Below are positions 56,201 through 64,000 of a DNA stretch of 64,000 bases, piece by piece (the first letter of the stretch is position 1; every line of letters starts with the position of its first letter). The translations under genes and the position numbers were made by a program. A model generated the notes under the pieces. That model was given only the letters and a program-made list of their open reading frames with translations, ran no database searches and had not been told where the DNA came from. The DNA is from Gallionellaceae bacterium (GTDB lineage: Bacteria; Pseudomonadota; Gammaproteobacteria; Burkholderiales; Gallionellaceae): positions 1-64,000 of the forward strand of contig DAIDMQ010000028.1 of the NCBI GenBank assembly GCA_027448945.1. The letters are read 5' to 3'.

Positions 56201-56376
56201 TGTGGTGCCTGCCCTGAGTATTCCGTATAGACGATGACTTGCACGTCCGATAGGTCGGGCAAAGCATCCAGCGGTGTCTTAACCAGCGCATAGATACCCG
56301 CCAGTGTGATGAATAAGGTAGCGAGCAACACCAGAAAGCGGTTGCGTGCTGACCAATCAATGATTGTGTTGAGCAT
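53248..56376 (-). CDS. cusA: CusA-type heavy-metal RND efflux pump
   Basis: 1042 aa, with the RND plan of twelve membrane helices and two large periplasmic loops. It opens with MLNTIIDWSARNRFLVLLATLF, and the proton-relay acidic region (GAMVDAAIVMIENAHK) and methionine-rich entry sites fit the HME-RND Cu/Ag branch. It overlaps cusB by 20 bases. With CusB and CusC it moves Cu(I)/Ag(I) from the periplasm to the outside. Confidence 0.96.
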   Translation of the reverse strand: MLNTIIDWSARNRFLVLLATLFITLAGIYALVKTPLDALPDLSDVQVIVYTEYSGQAPQVVEDQVTYPLTTAMLSVPKSKVVRGFSFFGASFVYVIFEDGTDIYWARSRVLEYLNSIAGRLPKNVAPQLGPDATGVGWVYQYAVLSEKHNLAQLRTMQDWYLRYQLTKAHGVAEVASIGGFVQQYQVTVDPIKLRAYGIPLNKVTQVIRDSNRDVGGRVVEMAETEYMVRGKGYLHGISDIENLVVKAERGTPVLLRDIARVELGPDERRGIAELNGEGEVVSGIAMARYGQNALEVIQNIKDKIAEITPGLPEGVSIQAVYDRSELIQRAIETLKHTLLEEGVIVAVVCMVFLMHARSALVAILMLPVGILIAFIAMRALGMNSNIMSLSGIAIAIGAMVDAAIVMIENAHKHIERLKENESRFDAMLTACKEVGPSLFFSLLIITVSFLPVFTLEAQEGRLFAPLAFTKTFAMAGAALLSVTLVPVLMLLFIKGKIMPEAQNPVNRWLIAAYRPLITLVLRHKTPTLVVTVLVMLLSLYPAMKLGSEFMPTLNEGTLFYMPASLPGMSVTKAAELLQTQNKIINSFPEVASVYGKAGRAQTATDPAPLEMFETVINLKPQEEWRDGMDTDKLIAEMDKALQFPGVANSWTMPIKARIDMLSTGIRTPIGIKVYGKNLDEMERLAKQIEAVVKKVPGTSSAYAERITGGFYLNIEPDRLALARYGLTIGEVQEVIATALGGENVTTTVEGLERFGVNVRYPRDLRSTPEQIAREVLVPTIDGAMLPLGQLAKVSLSKGAPSIRTENALLSAYIYVDIRERDIGSYVDEARKAVAAEVKFPPGYYATWSGQFEYMERAAAKMKVVIPVTLLIIFLLLYLNFQKVTESVVVMLSVPFALVGGVWLLWLLDYNLSVAVAVGFIALAGVAAETGVVMLIYLEKAWQEVQEHCIASGREPSAQDLYAAIMEGAVERVRPKMMTVVAIMAGLLPILWSTGTGSEVMRRIAAPMVGGMVSSAVLTLLVIPVIYALIKQRELISSTSTH

Positions 56377-57871
56377 GGATGGCCTCCTGAGTAGTCGCTT
56401 TCAGATTGGTGATGACCCATTCTCCTTCGCCACGTTCGACGATCTCGAAATCGATAGTGCTGCCTGCTTTGACGTTCGCCACTAGCGAAGGATTAGCCAA
56501 CGCGAAGTCCATCGTCATGCCTGGCCATTTGAGCGATGGAATGGGCTCGTGGGTGATGCTCACCGAGCCGTCTGCATTGAATTCTTCTAGCGTGCCGTGT
56601 GCCTGATGACCGACGGTCTTTTGCGTAGGTTGTGGTTTGGCGGGCGCGTCACTCATGCCACTCAATGCAGCTTTGAGATTACTCTCCGAATCGATCAAGA
56701 AGTTGGCCGAGGTGACAACCTGCTCGCCTTTCGCAACGCCGCTCAACACTTCGACGTAGTCATTGCTACGCCCCCCAAGGCTGACGCTACGCGGCTCAAA
56801 ACGTCCCTCAGATAAACGCACCAATACGACTTGCCTTGTGCCGCTGTCGATCACCGCCGAGTTCGGTACAGTCAGCACCTTGCTGCTTTTACCCACGGCA
56901 ATGGTGGCATTGGCGAACATGGCGGGTTTGAGCAGTGCCTTTGGATTAGCTACCTGCATGCGCACTTGCACCGTGCGTGTCGCGCTGTTCAAGGTCGGGT
57001 AGATGAAGTCGACCTTGCCGTCGAACGTGCGCTCTGGGTAGGGATCGACTTTGATCTGCGCTGCGCTACCAAGTTGGAGTTGCCCGATGTCCTGTTCCGG
57101 CACTTCGGCAACGACCCATACGGAAGTGAGATCGGCGATCTGATACAACACCTCACCCGGCATGAAGCGCATACCTTGCACGGCTTTCTTCTCCAGCACG
57201 ATGCCCGCTTCCTTGGCGTGGTAGGTGATGCGATTGCCATTCAGCTTGGCATCGCTGACGTCCCAATTCTTCAATCGTGTGGCGCTGGCTTCTGCTAAGC
57301 GTTGCATGCTTTGTTTCGCTTCATCATCCGCATCTTTCATGGCTGCCAAACCTTGCGCAGCGAGAGTTTGTTCGCGTTGTGCCGACACCAGTTCTGGGCT
57401 GTACACGTCGAACAGCGCTTGTCCTTTTGCGACGAGTTGTCCCGTGGTGTTCACATGCAGACGCTCCACCCAGCCTTCGAACTTCGGCGCGATGGTGTAG
57501 GTGCGTCGCTCGTCGATCTCGATGCGTCCAGTCACACGTAAGCTGTTGTTCAGTTCACGCAAGGTTGCTGCTTCGCTCTTCACGCCCAACTTTTGCACCT
57601 TGTCGATGCTGATGTTGATGGAAGAAGTGGCCTGCTCATCGCCCGCATACACCGCTACATAGTCCATCCCCATCGAATCTTTCTTGGGCACGGGCGAAGT
57701 GTCCGGCAGACCCATCGGGTTGCGGTAGTAAAGGATCTTGTTTTCGGATTTAGCCTCAATCCTCAATCCTTGATCCTCGATCCTACGTTGTGTGCCTAAC
57801 CAGTAGGCGCTGACGGCGACAGCTAGCAACAACAGAGCGACGGCGATTTGTTTGGTTGAGGTGTTCATCAT
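56357..57871 (-). CDS. cusB: CusB-type membrane-fusion protein with fused CusF domain
   Basis: 504 aa. One N-terminal helix (about 8-25), a linker built from heptamer repeats, a heavy-metal-binding motif (YYRNPMG...DSMGMDY, about 50-75), the barrel-sandwich and alpha-hairpin adaptor domains, and a C-terminal CusF-like domain (about 425-495; SLKWPGMTMDFAL). The fused CusF gives a third chaperone in the operon. It overlaps cusA and cusC. Confidence 0.95.
   Translation of the reverse strand: MMNTSTKQIAVALLLLAVAVSAYWLGTQRRIEDQGLRIEAKSENKILYYRNPMGLPDTSPVPKKDSMGMDYVAVYAGDEQATSSINISIDKVQKLGVKSEAATLRELNNSLRVTGRIEIDERRTYTIAPKFEGWVERLHVNTTGQLVAKGQALFDVYSPELVSAQREQTLAAQGLAAMKDADDEAKQSMQRLAEASATRLKNWDVSDAKLNGNRITYHAKEAGIVLEKKAVQGMRFMPGEVLYQIADLTSVWVVAEVPEQDIGQLQLGSAAQIKVDPYPERTFDGKVDFIYPTLNSATRTVQVRMQVANPKALLKPAMFANATIAVGKSSKVLTVPNSAVIDSGTRQVVLVRLSEGRFEPRSVSLGGRSNDYVEVLSGVAKGEQVVTSANFLIDSESNLKAALSGMSDAPAKPQPTQKTVGHQAHGTLEEFNADGSVSITHEPIPSLKWPGMTMDFALANPSLVANVKAGSTIDFEIVERGEGEWVITNLKATTQEAIHAQHNH
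57756..57783 (-). repeat. Four tandem heptamers inside cusB
   Basis: TCAATCC TCAATCC TTGATCC TCGATCC (plus strand) are four consecutive 7-base units in the cusB linker just after the membrane helix. Because 7 is not a multiple of 3, gain or loss of one unit would shift the cusB frame, so slippage could switch the pump off and on. Confidence 0.7.
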
Positions 57872-59151
57872 TCTTCTCCTAGGGACTTCTCGATGTCGGC
57901 CAGACGCAATTGCATGTCGGTCTGCGCTTGCAGGTGTTGCTGTTTGGCCTTGAGGATCTGTTTCTGCGCTTCAATGAGCATGCCGAAGGACACTTTGCCC
58001 GTTTCGTATCCGGCCAATGCCGACTGATAGGTCAACTCGGCTTGGGGAAGCAGACGAGTGGCAATGAGTGATTCAGTGCGGCGTGCCGACTCCAATGCTG
58101 AGAGCGCCTCGGAGAGTTCTGATCGCATCTGGTCGAGTAGTGCCTGTTTGCGTGCGGTCGATGCGGACAGCATGGCTTCGGTCTCACCTTCCTGCGACCG
58201 ACGCGCTGACTGCTGCAAGGGGATGTTCAACTCCAACATCAAGTCCCATTGTTTGATCGTGTTGCCGCTCTGGGTAGGTGCCACGCCTAGGGTGAAGTCT
58301 GGATAGCGTTTGGCGTAACTCAGCTCACGACTCTTTTCCGCTGTTTGGATATCCGCTTCGGCGATGCGCAGTTGTGGGTTACGCGCGAGCAGTTGTTCCA
58401 GCAATGCCTCTTCATCGAGGGATGCGGGCGATGGCATGTTGCGAAGTTGTTCTGGCTCGGCGAGAGGTGCACTTGTCGGGCGTGACAGCAACGCGTTGAG
58501 CCGTGCATGGCTGTGGTGATGTTCGTTCTGCAAGGCGATGAGCTCGCCGCGTAACAGGGTCTTTTCCACTTGTACTTGAATCACATCCTGCTGGGTCGCT
58601 AGGCCATTGGCATAACGGGTCTGGACGATCTGTTCCATGTTGTCCAGCAAGTCCAGTGTCTGCTGTGTCAGGCGTTTGCTCGCGGCGGTGTAGTGATACA
58701 TCGCGTAAGTCTGTTTGATGCGGCTCGCCAGTTCCGTCCAAGTCGCGGCCACCTGCCCATCGGCTTGGGCTATCTTGGCTTCGGATACCTCGCGTTGAAG
58801 TCCACGTTTGCCTATCCAAGGCACGCTCTGCATCACGAGATAACGTGTGCCACCGCCTCGTGTGACATCCATCGGTTCGATCCGCAAGACGGGGTCGGCT
58901 AAGGCGGCGGAAGGCTCGGCACGTTGGGTGGCAGCTTCGACATCAAAGCGTGCTGCGGCAAGGTTGGGGTTATGTTCGCGCGCGTAGCGGAGCAAGCCTT
59001 CAACGTTACTACCGAGCGAAGTCGTGCCGACCATCTTCACGGTGGTCTGGGTGAGGGCGGTGCTGTTTTGCAGAGGCAACACCTCTGCTGCATGGCTGCT
59101 GGATAGCCACACACCGCACACCAAGGTCATCAGTCTTAAATAGTTTTTCAT
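57868..59151 (-). CDS. cusC: CusC/TolC-type outer-membrane efflux protein
   Basis: 427 aa. Signal peptide to about residue 22, then two OEP repeats with long helices (for example LEQLLARNPQLRIAEADIQTAEKSRELSYAKRYPDFTLG). No lipobox cysteine is placed for lipid attachment. It forms the trimeric outer-membrane channel of the Cus pump. It is the first gene of the cusCBAF operon and overlaps cusB by 4 bases. Confidence 0.93.
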   Translation of the reverse strand: MKNYLRLMTLVCGVWLSSSHAAEVLPLQNSTALTQTTVKMVGTTSLGSNVEGLLRYAREHNPNLAAARFDVEAATQRAEPSAALADPVLRIEPMDVTRGGGTRYLVMQSVPWIGKRGLQREVSEAKIAQADGQVAATWTELASRIKQTYAMYHYTAASKRLTQQTLDLLDNMEQIVQTRYANGLATQQDVIQVQVEKTLLRGELIALQNEHHHSHARLNALLSRPTSAPLAEPEQLRNMPSPASLDEEALLEQLLARNPQLRIAEADIQTAEKSRELSYAKRYPDFTLGVAPTQSGNTIKQWDLMLELNIPLQQSARRSQEGETEAMLSASTARKQALLDQMRSELSEALSALESARRTESLIATRLLPQAELTYQSALAGYETGKVSFGMLIEAQKQILKAKQQHLQAQTDMQLRLADIEKSLGEE

Positions 59152-59254
59152 GATCCATATCCAGTTGCTTTGCGATACAAGCAGACAGACGAAAACGACT
59201 GCCGAACGGACAGGACGAGAAACGTTTAGGAATTACAGACGGACTCGTCCTGCG

Positions 59255-59644
59255 TTAGACGCGGGCGAGGGGTGGTGGATCGAGTGGAGCGGAAAGATGA
59301 GAGACAAAAGTCTCGGGGATAGAACTAACAGCTTGGGAAGCGGGGGCAGCCATTTGCATGGCGACCACTAGGGTATCGAGATAGGCCGTGCAAGCCAGAT
59401 GGCAAACGCCGCAAGACATGCAACCCGAATCACCTTCATCACTCGCCTGCATCGCTTCGTGGTCATGCTGCATCATGTCGTGATCCATCATGTCGTCGTG
59501 CGACGTGGTCATCATCTCAGCCGACTCATGACATTCGCCCTGTTGCAACTGCATCGCAAGCGAAGCCGCCAGTGCGCTACCGCTAGAGAGCGGCAACCAC
59601 AACAGCATGAATACAGCGATGAATTTTCGGAATGAACGAATCAT
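59255..59644 (-). CDS. Periplasmic His/Met/Cys-rich protein (DUF2946-like)
   Basis: 129 aa. Signal peptide to about residue 26 (FMLLWLPLSSGSALA), then a metal-binding stretch (HESAEMMTTSHDDMMDHDMMQHDHEAM) and CMSCGVCHLAC. Related in form to DUF2946 and CopB-leader-like proteins upstream of copper operons. It lies 103 bases before cusC on the same strand, and probably starts the operon. Confidence 0.7.
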   Translation of the reverse strand: MIRSFRKFIAVFMLLWLPLSSGSALAASLAMQLQQGECHESAEMMTTSHDDMMDHDMMQHDHEAMQASDEGDSGCMSCGVCHLACTAYLDTLVVAMQMAAPASQAVSSIPETFVSHLSAPLDPPPLARV

Positions 59645-60087
59645 GATTGCAGTGTCGCAATGTTTAAGGTATTTGTCAATTGAGCATGGCTCTAGCTACA
59701 AAACTACCATTGCCGAAAGCTAGATAAACCCTTTAGCGTACGCGGTGACTGAACTTATGGAATGTCTCCTGACACTTCGTTGGCGAGCTAGCTGCACCTA
59801 TGACCGCTGACCGGCCCATACCTGCCGTTAGTTCATCTAGATGCCACCGTCCGTTAAGGCCGAGGAAGCGACGGTCAAGTTCTCGGCCATAAGAGACATA
59901 GGCAGTTTGCTGAAATGATTGTCCGTGCAGGCTGAGGGGATGTCCGCTTCACGCTCAACAGCAGTCGTTCAAAACCATGATTCGATGATGTTCGACAGTC
60001 TCTTGTAACCCACCTGATACCGTCGTCACTTAAGTGGTAGTCGAATTGCGGCGCGGTCTTTAATTGTCGGATTTGAGTATGAATTCC
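59645..60087 (+). other. Gene-free stretch with degenerate repeat debris
   Basis: No convincing gene in about 440 bases on either strand. Short words such as GACCGCTGACCGGCCCATA and CCGTTAGTTCATC resemble fragments of a common degenerate intergenic repeat; a related word occurs at 41305 and 44601. It separates the copper island from the nitric-oxide module and may mark an old insertion boundary. Confidence 0.4.
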
Positions 60088-61251
60088 TTAATGCTCTTTC
60101 CCATCCACGCGCGGTCGCATCAGCATCGGAATATAGCGCCCCGCCATTAATGCGAAGCAAGCACACCAGCATGCGGCTCCGAGCGCAATCCAAAGCGTAT
60201 AGCCAGCCGGACCAATCAGTGGTGCGCAGATGCGGAATACGAAGGCCAGCATCATCAAATAAAGTGCGGACTTATCCAAGCTGTCGAAATTTACTTTTCT
60301 TCCAGTGTGGCCTTTGCCAATCCGGATCAGCATGGCAGGGATGATCAAGCCCATAGCCCCTAGCGTGAAGACGTGGATAGACCATGAGGCTGATACTGAA
60401 AAATGGCCGGTCAATCTAAAGCTTTCTATCAGTAATTGAGTGACAACGGCTATGTAGCCCAAGTACATGATGGCTATATCCAGCCGCCGCAGTGCTAGCC
60501 GTAGCTGCCAATATGCCAGTCGAACTGCCAAGAGGACAGCCAGCAACAGTGACCCCGCTGCGGCCAACTGCACGGGCAACAGGCTGACAAAGACCATCGA
60601 CAACGCCAACAGTTTGATCGACATGTTCAACTTGGCATTTTTCAACAACTCAACCTGAAACGCCGCCTTCATGAAGGCCGAGAGGGTACGTTCCAGCATC
60701 ACTAGTATGGCCACGCGAAAAAGCCCGACCGCCATGCTGCTGCCTATCTGCGCATAATCGACACTGAGCATCAGGTTTTTGGTTAGTAAAAACAAGGGAA
60801 GGATGAGCAGGAATAGAAAGTTGTCGCGATATGTATCAGTCCTGCGGTTGCGTATCAGTGTCCACAACAACGCGGCCACGATACTTCCAAGGAATAAATT
60901 GTTCGAAATATCAAAGAGCGCTTCCGGCCATATGCCCTCGAACCACATACCGACCCGCTCGAACAACCAAGTTGCAGTAAAGAACATCAATATCGATCCA
61001 TGATGTCCGCGCACCTGAACCCAGTTTTTAGTGGCGGTCAGCAGGAAGCCTCCCAGCACCGCCCAGCCAAAGCCGAAGAACATCTCGTGGGCATGCCATT
61101 GCATCGCGCTAAAGCTATGTGCAGGTGCCTCAACTACACCTGAATAGATAGTCACCCACAACGCCGGCAACATCATTCCGGCCAGCATAGCCAAGATAAA
61201 GAAAGGTCGAAAACCAACCAACCATACTGGATGTGATGCGTATCTATTCAT
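60088..61251 (-). CDS. nnrS: NnrS-family membrane protein
   Basis: 387 aa with about twelve membrane helices and the NnrS signatures WLVGFRPFFILAM near the start, HEMFFGFGWAVLGGFLLTATKNW and IPAMLIRIGKGHTGR near the end. NnrS proteins bind haem and copper and relieve nitrosative stress. It lies downstream of an NO-responsive regulator and overlaps the hemerythrin gene by 8 bases. Confidence 0.95.
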   Translation of the reverse strand: MNRYASHPVWLVGFRPFFILAMLAGMMLPALWVTIYSGVVEAPAHSFSAMQWHAHEMFFGFGWAVLGGFLLTATKNWVQVRGHHGSILMFFTATWLFERVGMWFEGIWPEALFDISNNLFLGSIVAALLWTLIRNRRTDTYRDNFLFLLILPLFLLTKNLMLSVDYAQIGSSMAVGLFRVAILVMLERTLSAFMKAAFQVELLKNAKLNMSIKLLALSMVFVSLLPVQLAAAGSLLLAVLLAVRLAYWQLRLALRRLDIAIMYLGYIAVVTQLLIESFRLTGHFSVSASWSIHVFTLGAMGLIIPAMLIRIGKGHTGRKVNFDSLDKSALYLMMLAFVFRICAPLIGPAGYTLWIALGAACWCACFALMAGRYIPMLMRPRVDGKEH

Positions 61252-61657
61252 GTCTTTGTTCAGCCTTGCTCTGTTCGTCCAATTTGATTTCTAGTGCGGG
61301 AAACAGCACGCGTTCTTCGAAGCGCACATGCGCAGCCAGACATATACCGAAACGCTGCAGTGCGTCCGCATCGTTGTATCGCAGCCCTTCCAATAAGGCA
61401 TGCAACTGCCTATGCTCGGATACAGTGCGTTCTGCCAACGACTGCTCGGGCGTACCTGTCAGCAACGGCAACAGCGTTTGCTCCTCGCATAAGAAGTGCG
61501 CCGCCAATTCGTCTGCATAAGCTTGCAGAGCATGAAGACAAGCCCGAGCTAGGGTTGCCTCATCACGTGCAATCGCATCTAGTTCGCACGCCTTTGCCAG
61601 TTTGAGCGCGGCGTGATGCTCTCGCGAAAGGGGTTGCAGAGCAGTGCTTCTTTTCAT
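61244..61657 (-). CDS. Hemerythrin-like HHE-domain protein
   Basis: 137 aa four-helix bundle with iron ligands spread as in HHE proteins: EHHAALKLAK, FLCEEQTLLP, SEHRQLHALL and HVRFEERVLFP. Bacterial proteins of this kind bind O2 or NO at a di-iron site and often accompany NnrS and norCB. It overlaps nnrS by 8 bases. Confidence 0.88.
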   Translation of the reverse strand: MKRSTALQPLSREHHAALKLAKACELDAIARDEATLARACLHALQAYADELAAHFLCEEQTLLPLLTGTPEQSLAERTVSEHRQLHALLEGLRYNDADALQRFGICLAAHVRFEERVLFPALEIKLDEQSKAEQRHE

Positions 61658-61707
61658 AGGGTAATCATGGCGACATCAGGTAATTTCGTGATGTCGCGAA
61701 ACACGTC

Positions 61708-61968
61708 TTATGTGCGGGTGAAATCGATGGCGATATTGCCCGGCTCACGAGCGACATAGTTGATCACGATGCCCGCACCATAGCGTTGCTGCAATTGTGC
61801 TAACAGTGGCAGCGGATCGTGGTCGTTGACGAAGGACATCGTCTCACCGGCATGTAATGAATCCAGCGCGCCGAAAATGGCCGCATGGCGGAAGCGTTTT
61901 GCCACGCCACGTGCGTCGAATGGGTAGCGCATGTCTGGGTTTATTGTGGTTGAGCAGTCGTGTGACAT
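61708..61968 (-). CDS. DUF2249 protein
   Basis: 86 aa with the DUF2249 pattern: DARGVAKRFRHAAIFGALDSLHAGETMSFVNDHDPLPLLAQLQQRYG. Small cytosolic domain commonly encoded with hemerythrins, NnrS and Nor/Nos genes; function unknown, perhaps redox or metal-centre support. GGAG precedes the ATG. Confidence 0.88.
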   Translation of the reverse strand: MSHDCSTTINPDMRYPFDARGVAKRFRHAAIFGALDSLHAGETMSFVNDHDPLPLLAQLQQRYGAGIVINYVAREPGNIAIDFTRT

Positions 61969-62011
61969 TTGTATCTCCTTAGTTGTGTGTTTTGTTGATC
62001 CGACGTTGATT

Positions 62012-62410
62012 TCACATTATGTCGGCTAGGGTGCTGCCATCCAGCGTTGCCAAGAAGGCACTCTGTGCATTGAAGAAAAGTTTCCTGAGTCTGCATTTCG
62101 GCATCAGTGGGCACACGTCATTCGTCGCACCTTCTTTCATGCACACGACCAACGCCAGATTGTTTTCCATCAAACGCACTACAGCTCCCACCGAGATGTC
62201 TTTCGCGTCGAGTGCAAGCCGTATGCCGCCATTGCGACCGCGTTCGCTGATGATCAAGTTCGCTGCCACCAAGGCCATCACGACTTTCATCAGATGCGTC
62301 TTTGAAATATCAAAAGCCTCCGAGACTTCGGAGATGGTCACCGCTTCATTCTTCTTTCCTAAATAGATCAAGGTGCGCAGGGCGATGTCAGTAGAGAGAT
62401 TGAGTTGCAT
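62012..62410 (-). CDS. nsrR: NsrR-type Rrf2 regulator (NO sensor)
   Basis: 132 aa. Winged helix (LSTDIALRTLIYLG, ITISEVSEAFDISKTHLMKVVMAL) followed by three cysteines, Cys90, Cys100 and Cys106, spaced as in NsrR, which hold an NO-sensitive iron-sulphur cluster. It diverges from the norC operon across a 219-base region containing an inverted repeat, and probably represses both sides until NO destroys the cluster. Confidence 0.93.
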   Translation of the reverse strand: MQLNLSTDIALRTLIYLGKKNEAVTISEVSEAFDISKTHLMKVVMALVAANLIISERGRNGGIRLALDAKDISVGAVVRLMENNLALVVCMKEGATNDVCPLMPKCRLRKLFFNAQSAFLATLDGSTLADIM

Positions 62411-62516
62411 TCAGTCATTCCTTGAAATAAATCTGTCAATTGCATTTAGATAAAAAGTGCCTCGGTGTAATGCGAATGACACACACTTTTGCATCTACGA
62501 ATTAGGCTTCCATAAT

Positions 62517-62537
62517 ACATTCATTATTGTTGAATGT
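62517..62537. promoter_or_regulatory. Inverted repeat, candidate NO-regulator operator
   Basis: ACATTCA (62517-62523) and TGAATGT (62531-62537) form a perfect 7-7-7 inverted repeat midway between the divergent regulator and nor genes. NsrR consensus sites have an AT-rich 11-1-11 dyad with ATGCATTT cores; the fit is loose, so another regulator is possible. Confidence 0.45.
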
Positions 62538-62629
62538 TACATATTATGAGTATATATTCTCCGGCAATGAATCATTTATTGTCTGCCGTAAGAGATGTCA
62601 TGAACTATTACAAGGAAAGCTAAACAGCC

Positions 62630-62971
62630 ATGATAGAACCAGCCAGTCTCGCTAATTTCTTCACCATATTCTTCTCTGCAGCAATGGTAATCATGCTGGG
62701 CGCCTTATACGCGCTGCTTTTCGCTTATTCACGTCTCAAGCACGATCCCCGTCTCATGCCAGTGGCCTATCTTTCCTATATCGGGCTATTCGTCGCCACC
62801 CTTTTTCTAGCTGACGCAGCCAATCTATTGAAGCACCCCTTATGGCCAGTCATCGTCGTACTCATGCTGGTGGGATATTTACTAGCACCCCATGCAATCT
62901 GGCATCTGTGTGTAGGTACGCATGCAGAAGAACAAGAAAATACCGAGCTATTACCAAGCAAAAATCTTTAA
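62630..62971 (+). CDS. Small membrane protein leading the nor operon
   Basis: 113 aa, three predicted membrane helices (about 8-32, 45-63, 70-92), with His92-containing LAPHAIWHLC at the end of the last. Family not recognised; the position 21 bases before norC suggests a role in assembly or stability of the NO reductase. AAGGAAAG precedes the ATG. Confidence 0.6.
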   Translation: MIEPASLANFFTIFFSAAMVIMLGALYALLFAYSRLKHDPRLMPVAYLSYIGLFVATLFLADAANLLKHPLWPVIVVLMLVGYLLAPHAIWHLCVGTHAEEQENTELLPSKNL

Positions 62972-62992
62972 CGTAAAACTAGGGAGAAAACC

Positions 62993-63586
62993 ATGGCGAC
63001 AAATCAGTGGTGGGCATCCGAGTCATTCTGGCGCAAGACAGCCATATGGGTGACAGGTGTTTCATTAATCGTATTGATGATCCTGACGGTGGACACATTG
63101 CCGCAGATCTCGGCAGGCTCTAAGCGCGTACCGGCTTATTCAGTCATTAATTACCGCATCGATTACGTCTTCGACGAGACGCGCAATGTTCAGGCACCCG
63201 TCATCGGCGTGAAAGAGCCATTGTTCGGCAAGGAGTTATCAGAAGCCGAAGCTGAGGCACTAGTGGCGCACGGAAAACTGACAGTACAGGCGAAGAACTG
63301 CATGGGGTGCCACACCTTGTTAGGGAACGGTGCTTACTACGCGCCAGACTTAACCAAAGCATGGCTAGATCAGTATTGGGGATCGAAAGAGGTGCGTGAA
63401 GAACTAATGGTCGATTTCATCAAAGACCCCTCCAATAAATTGCACAACAGCATCGGTCGTCGCATGCCAAAACTTGCCGTGACGGATGATGAGGCACATG
63501 CCGTAGTCGCATTCCTGAAGTGGATGTCCAGCATAGATACCAATGGCTTCCCCTATAACTTCAAACCCATCGAACAGGAGAATTAA
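62993..63586 (+). CDS. norC: NorC, cytochrome c subunit of nitric oxide reductase
   Basis: 197 aa. N-terminal membrane anchor (about 15-35), then a cytochrome c domain with CMGCH at 103-107 and a distal methionine ligand probably in GRRMPKL. It passes electrons to NorB for NO reduction to N2O. AGGGAG precedes the ATG and norB follows after 2 bases. Its haem attachment depends on the ccm genes at 11-18 kb. Confidence 0.96.
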   Translation: MATNQWWASESFWRKTAIWVTGVSLIVLMILTVDTLPQISAGSKRVPAYSVINYRIDYVFDETRNVQAPVIGVKEPLFGKELSEAEAEALVAHGKLTVQAKNCMGCHTLLGNGAYYAPDLTKAWLDQYWGSKEVREELMVDFIKDPSNKLHNSIGRRMPKLAVTDDEAHAVVAFLKWMSSIDTNGFPYNFKPIEQEN

Positions 63587-63588
63587 TC

Positions 63589-64000
63589 ATGGCGACGACA
63601 ATTGGAAGGTTGGATGGCGCCAACTTGAATGGCGGCCAAAAGCTGGCGGTGAAATATTTCTTCGTCGCGATGATCTTGTTCGGCGCACAGATATTGTTCG
63701 GCATGGTAGCTGGTCTGCAGTATCTGAAACCTGATCTATTTTATGGCGTGCTCGACTTCAGCGTGAACCGCATGGTGCATGTCAATGCGATGATTGTATG
63801 GATGCTCTATGGCTTCATAGGCTCGGTCTATTGGATGCTAGAAGAAGAATCTCAACACGAGGTGGTCGGCCTCAAGCTCGGCAATTTGATCTTTTACGTG
63901 CTGACTGCTGCAGTGACCGTAGTGGTACTGGTCTATCTATTCGTGCAGATCGGTCCTGGTGAACAGTCATCTATCTGGCTCATCAACGAAGGACGCGAAT
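63589..64000 (+). CDS. norB: NorB, catalytic subunit of nitric oxide reductase (partial)
   Basis: The first 137 codons are in the window; the gene is cut by the window end. LAVKYFFVAMILFGAQILFGMVAGLQYL and FSVNRMVHVNAMIVWMLYGFIGSVYW, with the first haem-ligand His, are the N-terminal signatures of cNOR NorB. It belongs to the haem-copper oxidase superfamily and reduces NO to N2O in the inner membrane. Confidence 0.96.
   Translation, partial: MATTIGRLDGANLNGGQKLAVKYFFVAMILFGAQILFGMVAGLQYLKPDLFYGVLDFSVNRMVHVNAMIVWMLYGFIGSVYWMLEEESQHEVVGLKLGNLIFYVLTAAVTVVVLVYLFVQIGPGEQSSIWLINEGRE

Noticed and set aside
1-64000. CRISPR array or retron
   Set aside because: No regularly spaced repeats other than the iterons, no cas genes, and no reverse transcriptase frame in the window.

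Overview
The window looks like the chromosome of a moderate-GC, freshwater-type betaproteobacterium, probably in or near the Nitrosomonadales/Gallionellaceae. This is an inference from gene order (tig-clpP-clpX-lon-hupB-tRNA-ppiD), a complete ccmABCDEFGHI set and a respiratory norCB; no 16S rRNA is present to settle it.

Layout. 1-2616: debris zone with the end of an IS3-family element that has cut off the 5' end of a LapD-like c-di-GMP receptor gene, a decayed vapC fragment, and an intact Phd/VapC-type toxin-antitoxin pair. 2891-11194: core proteostasis block (trigger factor, ClpP, ClpX, Lon behind a clear sigma-32 promoter, HU, tRNA-Val, tRNA-Asp, PpiD). 11424-18438: System I cytochrome c maturation operon ccmA-I, closed by a strong terminator.

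18790 to about 44.5 kb is an integrated element. It starts at a 3' fragment of tRNA-Ser(GGA), followed by a tyrosine recombinase, a small HTH protein, and a plasmid-like replication module (RepA-type ATPase, Rep initiator, four ~21-bp iterons). Its cargo is a complete type 1 BREX phage-defence operon (brxA, brxB, brxC, pglX, pglZ, brxL). Two extra gene pairs are embedded in that operon: an AbiE-like toxin-antitoxin between brxC and pglX, and a YaaW-like (DUF3944/UPF0174) protein plus a one-helix membrane protein between pglX and pglZ. After brxL come a small orphan protein, about 0.75 kb of gene-free DNA rich in hairpins and stable tetraloops that I read as a large structured RNA, a divergent HExxH protein, and umuDC. 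The right attachment site was not found.

44.7-59.6 kb is a copper/silver resistance island, all on the minus strand: CusCBA efflux with CusF chaperones, a YHS-domain P1B-type ATPase translationally coupled to an HD-GYP protein, DUF411, DUF2231, DUF2933 and several His/Met-rich small proteins, plus an unexpected lycopene-cyclase-like/ICMT-like membrane trio. A partial duplication left a second cusF and a dead cusA 3' fragment.

60-64 kb is a nitric-oxide module: NnrS, a hemerythrin-like protein, DUF2249 and an NsrR-type Rrf2 regulator on the minus strand, diverging from a small membrane protein, norC and norB (cut by the window end).

The most unusual parts are the structured-RNA candidate at about 40.56-41.28 kb and the YaaW-like/membrane pair inside the BREX operon.
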